Below the pieces are notes generated by a model that saw nothing but the letters and a program-made list of their open reading frames with translations, ran no database searches and was not told the origin of the DNA. Position numbers and translations under genes: made by a program. Positions 11,668 through 23,360 of a DNA stretch of 64,000 bases are shown piece by piece. Origin of the DNA: Amylostereum areolatum (taxonomy: Eukaryota > Basidiomycota > Agaricomycetes > Russulales > Stereaceae); NCBI GenBank assembly GCA_012932865.1, contig SAXG01000027.1, positions 372,001 through 436,000 of the forward strand, given 5' to 3'. Each line of letters opens with the position of its first letter. Positions within the stretch are counted from its first letter, which is position 1.

Positions 11668-14346
11668 TCAACCCTGGAGATGGTCGATTTCGCGCGGCAA
11701 CTTCGTCTCGCCCTCTTCGTACAGGTTGCCCGTTTCCTTCCTCAACATATCGTTGATCCACTGCCCGTGCGGCTTGATCTTCTCGCCACGGCTGTACATG
11801 ACTGCCAGGTACAACCAAGCTGCGGCATTCCCAACCGTGCCCACCTCGTCGCTGACGTGCGTTGCCGCGTACTTGCTCACGCGCGCATACAGATCGGCAT
11901 CCGTGTACAGGTCGAACAGATGACCCGCGACGGCCGCGTTATCACCGACGTCGCACAGGAAGCCAGATTTGCCGTGCTGAATCTGGAGAGGGATACCACC
12001 GGTGCGACAAGCGACGACGGGTTTACCAGCGTGCAGGGCCTCGGAGACCTTGACCTCGAAGCCCTCACGAGTTGACAGCTGGAGGGCAATCTTTGAGTTT
12101 GCCATCAACGCATTGAGCACTGTAGGATGCGTTATGACTGCAGCAAAAATAATAAAGCGCAGGAACCTACACTGATCACTCGGCGGAATGCGCGATACGA
12201 CGATATCGTTCTGGTACTTCTGGTACTTTCCGCTCCGGATAAGGCGGATAACCTCGTCGTAGATGATGCTGGCGTCGGGATCGTCCACGGCACCATGACC
12301 ACACACAAGTAATTGAGGTGTCTCTTCATCCTTCAGGCCCTTCTCCGTGAGCAACTCGCGGAACCGCGCGTACGAGTCGATCACGTTGGGGATACCCTTC
12401 GATGGATCGAACCGGGCGATTTGCACAACGTACTGACGCGCAGGCCACTGGAGCTGCGTCATCTTCTCTTTGGAGCATAGGGCGCGGAACTCGCTCATGT
12501 AGAACGCCGAGTCCCATGGGGCAAGGTCCTTGTTCAACCCGTCGAGGAAGTCGGTCGCTGCGCCGAGCAAGGCTACCTTCTCGATAGGCACATCGCTCGG
12601 GACGAACTTGCTCACGGGGTGACTGATGAAAAGATCGGCGAGCTGGATGTTCTTCCAAAGGTACTTCCAGACCTCTTCTTGTGGCGAGCCAGCATTGTGG
12701 ACAAGATCGGAGCGGATTTCGATGTGTGACCGATAAACGATGGGAACCTCGGGGCGGACCTTGCGGATTAGGGGAATGAGGCCGGGCATCTGGGGGTCGT
12801 CTATTCATACTGGATGAGCTAAGGTGTGAAGACATGAGTCTAGAGGAACGAACCGATGAAGGCGATATCAACGCCACCAGCGGCAAGCGGACCACCCTCC
12901 GCAGTCCACCGGAGACCGTTCTTCAGGATCCACGCGTCGAAGTTATCCTTCGCGTCCTGAGTGAGACGAAGTGAAGCAGGAGCGACGCCTTGCAGGATGT
13001 TGTGATTGTTCTTCGTCGTCCGGAAGACAGAGGGAGACGGGTTCGGCACATACCTGAGTTACAAACCGTAGTCAGCGCTTTGTCCTCAGGCACAACATGG
13101 ATGAGGTGTGGGATGCGTCGGAGATGAGACACGATGCGGGGAAGAACGTGGGGTAAGAAAAGCCTTAAGGCGCTCACCAGGCAACGTCAACGTCAAGTGC
13201 AGTCAGGAATCTGATCAGCGCGTGACGCATCTAGCGGAGAAAGACATGTTTAGCGTTGCATCGAGTACGTAACAGAACGGCATTGACTAACGAGAGCGAC
13301 ACCTCCTGTACATGGGGAAAGAATTTGCGGTCAATCACCGAGGAAAAATGCGGGTGGAAGGTAAAATGAGACATACCGCCCTGCGGGGTAGAGGAGAAGA
13401 AGCCAATCTTAACGTTCTTCTCGCGAAGTTCAGTCAGCAAGCTGGATGACCGCGTCCCAGGTACCCTTGCTGACGCTCTTGCGATACTCGTCCAGATCAT
13501 CCACGAGGTGAATTTTACCGCCCGCATCGACGGCAACCTGGTTGCGCGGACCGATGCTAAGTCGGGGGTTGTTGTTGGGACCGAAGTGCATGATACATTT
13601 GCGGGCGGCCGAGTCGGCCTGTTCATCAAGCGTGCGGGGAATGGGGAGTTTTCCAGATGCAGACGATGCGGTGAGGGAATTGGGGTTAAGACCAGGGGTG
13701 CCAGAGAGGATGGAGTGGTCAACGTAAACGGTGGGGGTGTCGGCGCCAGAGGGGACGTAAGAACCGGTGGTGGAAGAGATACGGTGTTTGATGTTCGGAC
13801 GAGTGAGAGAGTCGGTATGGAAGGGCTTGATGTTGAAGACGACGGGAACGATATCGAGTTCTAACCAAAGGCGAGTGCACAGGTTGGGGGCCTGAAACGC
13901 CGTAAGCGTTGGAGGGAGGAACAGAAAAGTGGAGACACGCACATCGCGAAGGAGGGCAACGGTGACGCCAGCTCCAAGAAACTTACAAAGATGCTCGGAA
14001 GAGAACTTGCGGATGGCATCGAGGATATGTTTCTCGATCTCGGCGGATTGCTGTTCGGATTCCTTGGGGTCATATGGGAGGAGCGACGAATTGAAATCGG
14101 TGTTGTAAACCGAGTCGTGGATAGAGATGGCAATCTCGTAACCGCGGTTGTTGTTCACGACAGCTCCGGCTATGCCAGCCCACATCGGCTGTACTTCTCG
14201 TCAACGATTGTCGAGAGGTGGAAGTACAGGAAAAGACATACGGTGAGCGGGGTGCTAGAGACCTGCTCATTTAGAGCAAGGAGATCTTTGATAACCGCTG
14301 AGCCTTTGGACTGGAAGTGTTGGTCGGTGGGCGAAGTTGGGGCCAT
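11668..14346 (-). CDS. trehalose phosphorylase (fungal GT4 type, ccg-9-like)
   Basis: Retaining trehalose phosphorylase: trehalose plus phosphate gives glucose and alpha-glucose 1-phosphate, a cytosolic step in trehalose turnover. The start at 14346 gives MAPTSPTDQHFQSKGSAVIK, then exon 2 with WAGIAGAVVNNNRGYEIAIS. The C-terminal half is a GT-B glycosyltransferase family 4 domain: VYRSHIEIRSD, then QIARFDPSKGIPNVIDSY, LVCGHGAVDDPDAS and the donor-binding REGFEVKVSEALHAGKPVVA. It ends KLPREIDHLQG before the stop. There are about nine short introns. Total length is close to the roughly 730 residues usual for basidiomycete enzymes, and I see no break. A TATA box sits at 14393-14398 on the coding strand. 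Confidence 0.93.
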
Positions 14347-14392
14347 GGTGTGTGGGGGAATTGGTATTTGGAAGGGCAGGGCAGGGCAGGGA

Positions 14393-14398
14393 TTTATA
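14393..14398 (-). promoter_or_regulatory. TATA box of trehalose phosphorylase
   Basis: TATAAA on the minus strand, 47 nt upstream of the ATG at 14346, preceded on the + strand by a GGGCA-type short repeat. Position and sequence fit a core promoter element. The short 5' leader it implies is inference. Confidence 0.5.
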
Positions 14399-14889
14399 GC
14401 GGACGGGGAGAGCGAGGGAACCAGACACCATAACGAGAGTCGTCCAGGTTTGTTCACCAGCATGCGCCCCGTCCCCGACACCACGAGACTGACAGGTTTT
14501 CTCCGGAGGCCAGATGAGTCCAAAAGCCAGGTCAGGCCGGGTCCAGAGTGGTTCAATGCCGCGTGGGCTACGCATGTCGAGCTGTCGTCGCCGAGAAAGC
14601 CTGGGGCCTTGGGTCTCGAAACTCGGAGAATGACCGCGACGCCGCTGACGACGCGTATATCTGTCGCAGACTCGCGCCGGTCGCCATTGCAGACGGTGAA
14701 GTGAAGGTGCAGCAGGTCCTGGCAGGAATCGGAGTCTGCAGGAACGCGGAGGCCGAGTCGGGGCCGTCGCGGCGCCGCCGACCGCGAGGCCGTCACGGCC
14801 GTTACATTCGCGACAGTCACGGTCACGCTATCACGCCGTCACGATATCTCAGCTTCGCGGCGTCGTGCGCAACAACGCCAGCAGCTAGC
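14399..14889. other. divergent promoter region
   Basis: About 490 bp, partly GC-rich, between the divergently transcribed trehalose phosphorylase and the TFIIB-fold gene. Open frames run through it but none has recognisable protein features. It probably carries the promoter of the + strand gene. Confidence 0.4.
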
Positions 14890-17566
14890 ATGTCCGCCTG
14901 CGACGAGTGCGGTCACCCTACAGAATGGACCCCCGACGTTGGGTCTGCGGTCTGTACCCACTGTGGTACCCTCGCTAATCCCACTCAAATTTCTCTCACC
15001 GATCTATCCGACTTTCCCAACGATTCCTTCGTCCGACAGAACCTCCTCACATACTCTCGCTCGGCAACTCTCAAGAGCGTTCGCACCGACGGCTGGGACC
15101 TTGCTGGCCAGGGAAAAGAGGCTCGTCATGAGCGCAACAAGGTGCGTTCTTTGCTTATCTCGCGTGCTCATCCCCTTACCTCCACTCACGCGCGCATAGA
15201 TTGCCGTACACGAGCTCATACGCACAGTCGCCCTCCGTCTCGCAAGTCCAGGATGTGCATCTCGCGCCCAACTTCTGTTTGACCAAGCTCTCGACCGCGC
15301 TGGTCTCCGCTGGGGACGCGCCGCTACCCTCGCCGCCGGCGCAACCCTTGCCTTAGCCATGCGCGAGGCGGGCAATGGCGACCCCACATGTGACATTGCC
15401 GTGAGTTTCTTTTCTCCACGCTCCTAGTCTCAGTTCCATTCCTACCCTTCTCTTCGCCGACGCGTTCGGGTCTTTTGACCAACAGTGATCCCTTCGTCCT
15501 CGTGCCATACGAGAAGAGTGATCTGACTGGCCACCTTGGCGTCTCTGTTCGCGCGTGGGTGCAGGGACCCCACCCGATGAACCTATCGATGACCACTGGC
15601 CCACCAGTCGGTTTCTCCATCCTTTGTATGTCGTCTTCGATCTCCCCACCCTCTGCCCAGAAGCTGACACTCCCGGCCTATCGATCTTCTCTACGGCGCT
15701 GGGGGTCTCATGTCGGTATCCTCTTGGGTCGGACGTTCTTTTTGGATACATCGCGGATCGCACCCCGATGTTCGCTCCGCGGCATGCGACTGCACGCCAC
15801 CCCCGCCCTTCGCACCCAGCAGTCCGCCTACTTTCACGGGGGATGAGTCGATGCGATACCTAAAGGGTGTCCGCCTTTGCGGCCCAGTTCATGACTGCAT
15901 GACCCCTTGGCAGAATGCTCTTTCGATACGAACTTTCACCTATTCACGCCGTGATGGTAAGAGACGAAAGCTGACTTGCCTTTCTTCGCCTAGTACATTC
16001 TTTCTGTAACCCAAAGCGCGCTTCGACGCATGCTTTCCCGCGTTTTGTCCGCCCTGGAACTTAAACTTCCACCTTCACCGCCGACAAGCCATATTCCTGC
16101 CCTGCTGGATCACATTGTATCCCTCCTCTCCAATTCTTCCGCACCCCCATCCCTTTCGATGGACACTCTTGCCTTTCTTCGACCCATCGTTCCTTCTGCT
16201 CTTTCCATCCATCTCACGCACCGCAGAAGGTCTGTATGACATATTGGCCCTGCCGACAACCATGGAAAGCACCAAGCATCCTCTTCTAACCCTTCCCTCC
16301 GCTCCTCTCGCCCCTGCGCTCCTTCTCCTGGCTCTAGAAGCCAACTCTAAACCACCCCGAGCCGCCCCCCACGTCCTGGCTCTCGCAGCCCATCTGGGTG
16401 CGCGCCTTGGTGCCGCCGGGACTACGGTGATGGAGCGCTATCGCGCCCTCTGCGATGTTATATGTGGCGTTATGGATGATGTACCATGGTTGGCAATATC
16501 CGCGGTAACTAAAAGCAAGACGAAAAGCGCCGCCGGGAAAGGGCATCGCACCAAGGGCGAAGCTGCCAAAATCGCGCGGAGAACCATGGTGGCGCGCGCC
16601 GTTGTGGACGTCGTACAGTTTCGGGAAACTCTATGGAAACAACGTGTGAAGGAAGGTGGGCCCGTGACCGTGGTTCTCGAGGTTGACGCCGACGAAGACA
16701 GCAAGTCCGACAAAGGACAGGTGGTGCAGCGCGGGGAACCTTTGGACGCACCATTGCCTGATATAGGCGTCAAGCGGAAACGTTTGGACGCAGATCCAAA
16801 GACTACGGGGTACGCTCGCAAGATGAAGAAGCCGCGCACGGCGCAGGGTCTGGCAGCACGCTTCTTACTCAACCCGCTCGGGACGCCTTTATCGTCGCTC
16901 TTCCTCCCCAATAAACCTCTCTCCTTATCGCATACCACACATCTACTCGCGCCTGAGGTAGAGGTGGGCCTGAACGCACCAACGCGACTGCAGTTGCTAT
17001 GTTCGGGACGCGGCGGCGAGGTGGACATACGCGACGAGGAACTCTTTGCCGAGGGCGAACTGGAGGATATCTTAGTATGTGCGCCTACAGAATGCGAAAA
17101 CGGGGCCTCATACGACCATAAGGGGCGGGAGGAGTGGGAGAGAAGACAGGCCATGTTCAACGAGATGTGGAAGGAGGAGGATGGGAAGGAAGCGGAGAGG
17201 GCTCAGGCGAAAGAGCGGAGAGGACGGAGAGAAATGCAAGCCCATCGAAGTAAGGGCAAAGGAAAGAGCCGCGTGGATATGGAGGCTCTGGAGAGGGTGC
17301 TGAGGGGTGGGCTCGATGAGACCGGGCAGGCTGTAGTGGTTGGGTTTGGACTTGACGTGAGCATTGGCATCGATACGGACTCGCTCACTGAATTTGAGAG
17401 TGACGAGCACGGGAGCGAGGAGGGAGACAGGGAGGATGATTGGGATGATAGTGGGTGGCGAGGTAGCGGTACTCGTACGCCTGATGCCGATGTGGTAGTA
17501 GAGGTCGCTGCGTGGAGGCCTGTGTCTCCTGGCGGCGGTAGTTGGGATGATAGGTATGATCTGTGA
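14890..17566 (+). CDS. TFIIB-fold transcription factor, probably Brf1-like (TFIIIB)
   Basis: The start at 14890 gives MSACDECGHPTEW, and a second CTHCG completes a TFIIB-type zinc ribbon (CxxC near residues 4-7 and a second CxxC about 17 residues on). Exon 2 from 15200 encodes the first cyclin fold (ASRAQLLFDQALDRAGLRWG, then ALAMREAGNGDPTCDIA). This continues directly with YILSVTQSALRRMLSRVLSA from 15994, which implies a 593-nt intron. The second cyclin-like region ends near 16470 (GTTVMERYRALCDVI). The charged C-terminal part contains DEELFAEGELEDIL and WERRQAMFNEMWKEED, resembling the Brf1 homology segment that binds TBP. The exon join near 16115-16225 is unresolved. Brf1-like is inference; another TFIIB paralogue is possible. 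Confidence 0.62.
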
Positions 17567-17838
17567 ACGGATGACTCTCGGATATAATCATATGTTGCAC
17601 ATTTATAATTCTTGTTTGGTACTACTGTACGTACGGCATCTCGTGTAAATGCGCGGTTGGTTTGTAGTGTGGCTATGGGTGCTAGGAAGAAGTGCGACAG
17701 CATATAAGTATACAGGACGAAAACATACGTAGCCACAAACCGAAGTAATTTACAAACTTACATAGAAACCGGGTTCAAATGAAGAAAATGTCGGACACTT
17801 CTGCCGCAAACTCTTCCACAATATTATGCTCCAGCCAT

Positions 17839-19554
17839 TCATGCGGCACATGGAGTTCCATAAGAGGGCCGTAGGACTCCCTCCTCAACGCCAAAAATGA
17901 CACGAGAAGCGCACATAGTGTAGTCTGACAGCTCGTCCACGGACGAATCCCCTTCCATCTCCGTGTCCCCGTGTGCCAGAATCAACACCTCAAGCTCGGG
18001 GAAGATTTCGGCGTGCACTCTACCTGAGCCCGATCCTTGTCCGCCTGAAGTTGAACGGTAGGCCGGTGGCTGAGGAGCTTGGTAGTCGATCATCGTCTGC
18101 AGGAACGACGCAAACGGCGGTAGGAGCGTAAGCTGCTTCACTCGACTTGCGCGCTCGAACCGCTGCATGCAGGTGCGCGGAGTTATGCCCTGCGGACGCG
18201 TAAGCCCCGCAAAGTTGAACGCGACGCGGAGGTCGGTCACCTCGGAGAGGTGGGCACGAGTGAACGTATCAAGGAAGTCAGCCAAGGCGACGGGTCGGGT
18301 GTCGCGAATGGCAATAATGGAGGGCAGTCCGAGGGGGTGTGAGTAAGGAGATGTCCAAGCGTCGAGGGTGAAGAAGTTGAGGTTGGTCACGCGCACATGG
18401 AGGACGCGAGGAGGGTTGTCGGGTCCGAGGCGGCGGAGGATGAGGGAAGATATAGAGGTTCTCTCGGTAGTGCTCCGGGAATCGAGTTCGATGCGGAGGG
18501 AGGGAGGACCGGTGATGCGGTTGGCGAACATGCATGCGAGGAGAGTTGTGCTCTCGACAACGTTGAATCGAATTTCTTCGAGTCGTGAAGGAACGGAGAT
18601 GGGGCCTGGTGCAATGTCCTCTTGGGCCGGTGGCGGGAGGTCGGGGTATCCGTCCGTGATAGATAGGTGTTTTAATGACGACATTGCCTGGAATGCGTCG
18701 CCTAGAACACGTAGGATATTCGTTTCTTCAAGCTTTGGTATGCATACGACGTCGAGCGACGTGATGTTCGAGAATTGGGTCGGGATATTGGAGAGCGTAC
18801 ACTTGACCAGCGAGAGGCGGGTCAAGCGAGGTGCGTTCGAAGCGAATAGGGTATCTGGACATATCAAAGAAGGCATGGCGACCAGGCTATGACCACGTTC
18901 GAGGGTTAAAGACTCCAGCAAAGGCACTCCGTCCACAAGAGGGCTCTAGGGCCTTGGGTTTGTCCACGCGTTTTATGATCAACTCTCGGACGTGCGAGAG
19001 GTGCGGGCGCACAAGCGCCATCGTGGTCCTTTGAGCACTTCGGTCATCCCACCTAGGAATGGTAAGGGTGAGGGGGGCTTCCCTGGATCGCGTGAGCATT
19101 TCTGCGGCCTTGTCGGAGTCATAACAGTTGATTTTCGTCCAAAGGCTGGCTTGGTCCAAGGCGACCTGTGACATTATAGGGGACTGAGAAATATTCGAAA
19201 CAATCTCGCTACTTGCCTGTCTCCAGTATCTGCAGACGTGTGTCACTGATATCCATCCGGCGAACGTGCGTCTAACCCCGTTTGCAGTCTGTGTAAGGCT
19301 GTGATGCGACGATACTGAAAATTTCCTCGAGCACGTCTGGTGGAAGGGCGTGTATGGGCGCGTGCGCGTTTCGTCGTTGTTTTAGGGCCAAGAGAGCGAG
19401 AAAAAGACCTGGATAGTTCATCGTTCATGACTTGGAAAGAAAGCTCCTTCGACGCGCCTTCGGGCAAGAGTGTCTTCAGTCTTGATTCCATGCACGCCAG
19501 CCAAAAATCACTGCATAGATCGGCGGTCGATCGATTAATTGGTGGACGAAACAT
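17839..19554 (-). pseudogene. F-box/LRR-type protein, frame-broken copy 1
   Basis: Remains of an F-box protein of the type expanded in Agaricomycetes. The pieces align in order with the neighbouring copy: N-terminal helix (FWLACMESRLKTLLPEGASK), F-box (ALPPDVLEEIFSIVASQPYT, then GWISVTHVCRYWRQ), SLWTKINCYDSDKA, then LRR-like segments (PLLESLTLERGHSLVAMPSL; EDIAPGPISVPSRLEEIRFN). Joining them needs at least three one-base corrections, near 19385-19389, 19276-19279 (a C4 run on +) and 18941-18943 (a G3 run on +). No GT-AG intron of credible size explains these. Intact neighbours argue for decay rather than general sequence error, but I cannot exclude local error. Confidence 0.62.
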
Positions 19555-19848
19555 GTCTGCCGACCTACTCTGGGGATTGTGCGATCATATTAAGGGTTTA
19601 AAGGTAGGGGGCAGGTCGTTCGGAGGTGAACGCTTGAACCTGTGAGCGTCGGAAGAAAGGCTTGAACACAACTCTCGAGTTGAAGCGTCAATATGTTACT
19701 GCAGCCGCATCGCTTTTCTGATCGAATCTGTGGGAAGTACATATCGTCATCCCGCTCATCTGCACGTAGAATATATCTCTATGAATTGTAGAACATACAC
19801 CGATATCCCACACACCCATGCCGGCACCCTCGATCAGTACCACACACG

Positions 19849-21560
19849 TCACAAGAAATACAGGTTCAAAACCTCTCCTCGTATTTCCTCGACAGAATCT
19901 TTCCACTCGAGGGGCACGTATAAGCGCGCGATCGGTACTCCGTGTTCTCTCCGTGTCTTTAAGCATGCGGGCAATACCTCATGCACCAAAGTCTGCGTTA
20001 AGGTGTCTTCCAACGACAGCGATCCAGCTCCGGGCAAACAGGAAAGGACCAGCGTGTTGAGGCGTGGGAAGAGCGTAACTTCTGATCGTTCTGGCTGGGA
20101 CATGTTCCCTCTGCTGGATTTTGTTTCCATCAACGCAATGACGAATGGTAGAAACGGTGCGATGAGAGTGACGCGATGCACTTTCTGCACCCAATGCAGA
20201 TCGATGAAGCAATCCGAAGGTGTTCGCTTCTTTGGGAAGAGTTGTTCGGCGTTGAGGTGTAGGAGTAGATCGACCACTTCCCCCAAACACCCATGGCGGA
20301 GGAGGGCCAGAAAGTTTCTTCCGGTCAGGTCCGAGTACGATTTACCACGACAATCACGTATGGAGATATCCGCGGCGACTCCGGAGAGATGATCGTGGCA
20401 AGACTTCCAGGCTTCCACGACGAAAGTACTTGGATTGGGATTGCGGATGTGAAGGACCTGGGGACGCGACACGTTACCGAGAAAAGCCAGTGACTATGGA
20501 AGTGATCGGAGCGACATCTCCAACTGTGTGTATTTCTAGAGAGACGCGAGATGATGTGGGGATTTCGAGGGCGCCAATGAACATGTTTAAAGGTCGCATT
20601 GGTGTTTGAAGAGCGTAGAGCTTCAGAGATTCCAATCCTCCGGGGAGGAACTGGGAGACGTCCTGACTGGGCGTGAGGTCAGGAAATCCATCTGTGATGG
20701 AAAGATGCTCGAGATATGGCAATTCTGTGCGTATAGCGCGGGCAGTATCAAAAAGGGGTGATTCGAGTGAGTAAACCATCTCATATGAGAAGGTCAATTC
20801 GAGGCTTTTGATCCTGGCGAAGGCAGCCGGGAAATGCGGCAAACCACAGAGATGGAGTTTAAGGTGGGTCAATGTAGGAGCACTGGACCCGAAGAAGCTT
20901 TCTGGAAGTTCCAGATTGCGGCTGCGGCGGGAGAGATTGATGACAAGTGAAGGATTGTAAGATGGGCATGGATTCGGTCGCCAGTCCTTTCAGGAGGCTG
21001 AGGGGAGAGGGGCCGCCTATATCCAGCCGCTGCATATGCCAGGCATGGGAGCGGATACAATCCATTATGTTTCCCGCCTCTTCTTCATTCCCTCCAGAGT
21101 CTTGAACGGCCAAAGAGACAGGAAGAGACTTGGAGCGGGAGAGGTATTCCACCGTCATAGCAGCAGTTGTACAGTTACCGATCCTAGTCCATAAACCGGA
21201 TAAAGCCAGCGCGGTCTCTCCACCAATCAGCATGAGACCGAGAAAGACCAGGGGTGAAAGTATGTGCTCACTCTTCTCCAATACCGACAGACATGTGTGA
21301 TGGATATCCATTTCAGTCCTCGGTCTCCGTCTTCGACCGCGAAATCGGACGCAACGACGAAAAAAATCCTCTCCATGATTTCTGGAGGAAGGGCAAATAC
21401 GGGAGAGCGATTGTTTATGCGCTGCTTCAGCGACGCACACGCTTCGAGGAGACCTTCAAGCTCCTTCTCTAACAGCTGGTCAGAGAGATGCTTCGATGCG
21501 CATTCGGGGACAACGTTTTGGAGTCGAAACTGTAAGGAGGATAGCCAGTACTCCCTGTAA
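19849..21560 (-). pseudogene. F-box/LRR-type protein, frame-broken copy 2
   Basis: Tandem paralogue of the preceding gene. The N-terminal helix (YWLSSLQFRLQNVVPECASK) and F-box (ALPPEIMERIFFVVASDFAV, then WISITHVCRYWRR) are in frame. A normal short intron (GTGAGC to GAGAG) follows, then GLWTRIGNC. Two single-base changes then break it: one near 20939-20950, where MPILQSFT must pass to VINLSRRSRNLELPESFFGS, and an A4 run at 20482-20485 (T4 in the gene), where removing one base turns GFSR-stop into GFLGNVSRPQVLHIRNPN, colinear with copy 1 (PPRVLHVRV). It ends at a stop at 19849. If the frame changes are sequencing errors, both would be functional substrate adaptors for SCF ubiquitin ligase. Confidence 0.62.
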
Positions 21561-21818
21561 ACTGAGCGCTTGAGCGTGAATCAGGATATTTTGTAACGTA
21601 CTGGGGTGTCGACATGATGATGGTGAAATGACGGTTGAGTACTTTTGTCGAACAGCGTGGAGGAGGCAGGCTTGCTGAGTGCGCACTGCAGCTTCCCACG
21701 GTCATAGATGTCACACGTGACACTGACGCGGGGCTACTCCATCACATGACTCGTGACTGACGCGTTTACCGTCACGGAACCGGCAGCAGCTGGCACACGC
21801 GCTTGAACATCCACCTCC

Positions 21819-23275
21819 TTGACGTATAACCTCTGCCTCATGAATATAGTCAAACGCTCGACCATGTCGGTGAAGATGCCAAACCTAAAGAGACACTCTA
21901 CGACGCGCCTCTCGTCTGTGGAAACCACCCATGGCAACGTCGACAACAGCGACTCCTTCGACTCTGAGTCGAACAGGCTGCCGGTGGAAGCGACCACGTC
22001 TTCGTCTTCGTCTTCGTCTTCGCCAGAGATAGAACCTCCCCGAAAGCGGAGAAAGTTGCTAGCTGGAAAAACGTAACTTCGGATTATATTTGGACATGAC
22101 CTTACGCCGATATCTCTCTTCTAGTCCAGAGATCTCTGCGACTCCTTCAGCTTCAGCTATAGCAACGATAATCGAGTCCTCAGCTGTTGAGGACATGGAC
22201 GACTTGGAGCGGGTCACCATGGGAGCGAGCTGGTATGCTGCTATAAGCTCAGAAATGAAAAAACCATATTTTATGAAGGCAAGGTCTTCCGTTTTAACCA
22301 CCCTTCAAGTTTCTGATGGCTTATACCATTATGAAGTTGAAAGATTTTCTGTGTTTAGAGATCAAAACAGGCACTGTTTTTCCAGCAGGTTTTCCCTACC
22401 AATATACCGTGTCATACCCTATTTCTCTGACCAGCGGCTTAGTAAATGACATCTACTCCTGGTCGCGTCTCACGCCTTTAGATGCTGTGAAAGTGGTCGT
22501 GATCGGGCAGGTCTGTCGCTGACATGTCTTCCGTATAATCGTCCTCTGAAAATATACACAGGATCCGTATCATGACGTGAATCAAGCCCATGGTAAGCCG
22601 CTCTGTATCAGTATCATCAGCCATCTCACATTGGCCGTCTCGCCAGGCCTCGCATTTTCCGTCCTCCCGCCCACAAAGCCACCCCCGTCACTGAAAAATA
22701 TATACAAGGAGCTCAAGACTGAGTTCCCGGATACATTCCGGATACCATCTACTGGGTACCCGTCCTCGTCGTTCACCCACAGAATGTGTCTAATTTTATC
22801 CTCAGCGACCTTTCTCCCCTCGCCAAACTCGGAGTGCTGTTCTTGAATACTTGTCTGACCGTGCGCGCTCACAAAGCCAACTCACACGCAAAGAAGGGAT
22901 GGGAGCAGTTCACCACCGCCGCGTTACGTGCGGTGGCCCAGCGCGACAACCCAAATGGCGTCGTCTTCTTTGCCTGGGGCTTGCCCGCGCAGAAGACATG
23001 CAAAGCAGTGGGGATTGACGAGGTCAGCGCCTCATTTGGATGTCTTCCTTTCGTTCTCGCTGACTTGTTGTAGACCAAGCACCTTGTTCTTCGGTGAGCC
23101 CAGTGATTCTGTCCTTTTACTGGTGCTCATTCTTCACCGCAGATCAGCCCACCCTTCACCCCTATCCGCTTATCGCGGATTCTTCGGAAACGAGCACTTC
23201 AAACGAGCGAACGAGTGGCTTGAAGAACGTTATGGACCAGGAGGAGGAATAAACTGGGCAGCACTCCACGACTAA
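21819..23275 (+). CDS. UNG1: uracil-DNA glycosylase
   Basis: Family 1 uracil-DNA glycosylase, which removes uracil from DNA to start base-excision repair in nucleus and mitochondria. The N-terminus is basic (MNIVKRS..., [13 protein letters not shown]) and includes a Ser run coded by a TCG/TCT repeat at about 22000-22023. The catalytic water-activating motif GQDPYH is split by an intron between Q and D (near 22511 and 22561). Further family blocks are [76 protein letters not shown] and the leucine-loop [13 protein letters not shown]. One intron begins GC rather than GT (after FMK, near 22279). It ends WAALHD. No break is seen. Confidence 0.95.
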
Positions 23276-23360
23276 CTACCCCTTCGCTGATACACTTCAT
23301 TGCAATGCTATTTGCTACACGATTGTCTATTCATATATACTACCCGACCGCCTTCACTTG

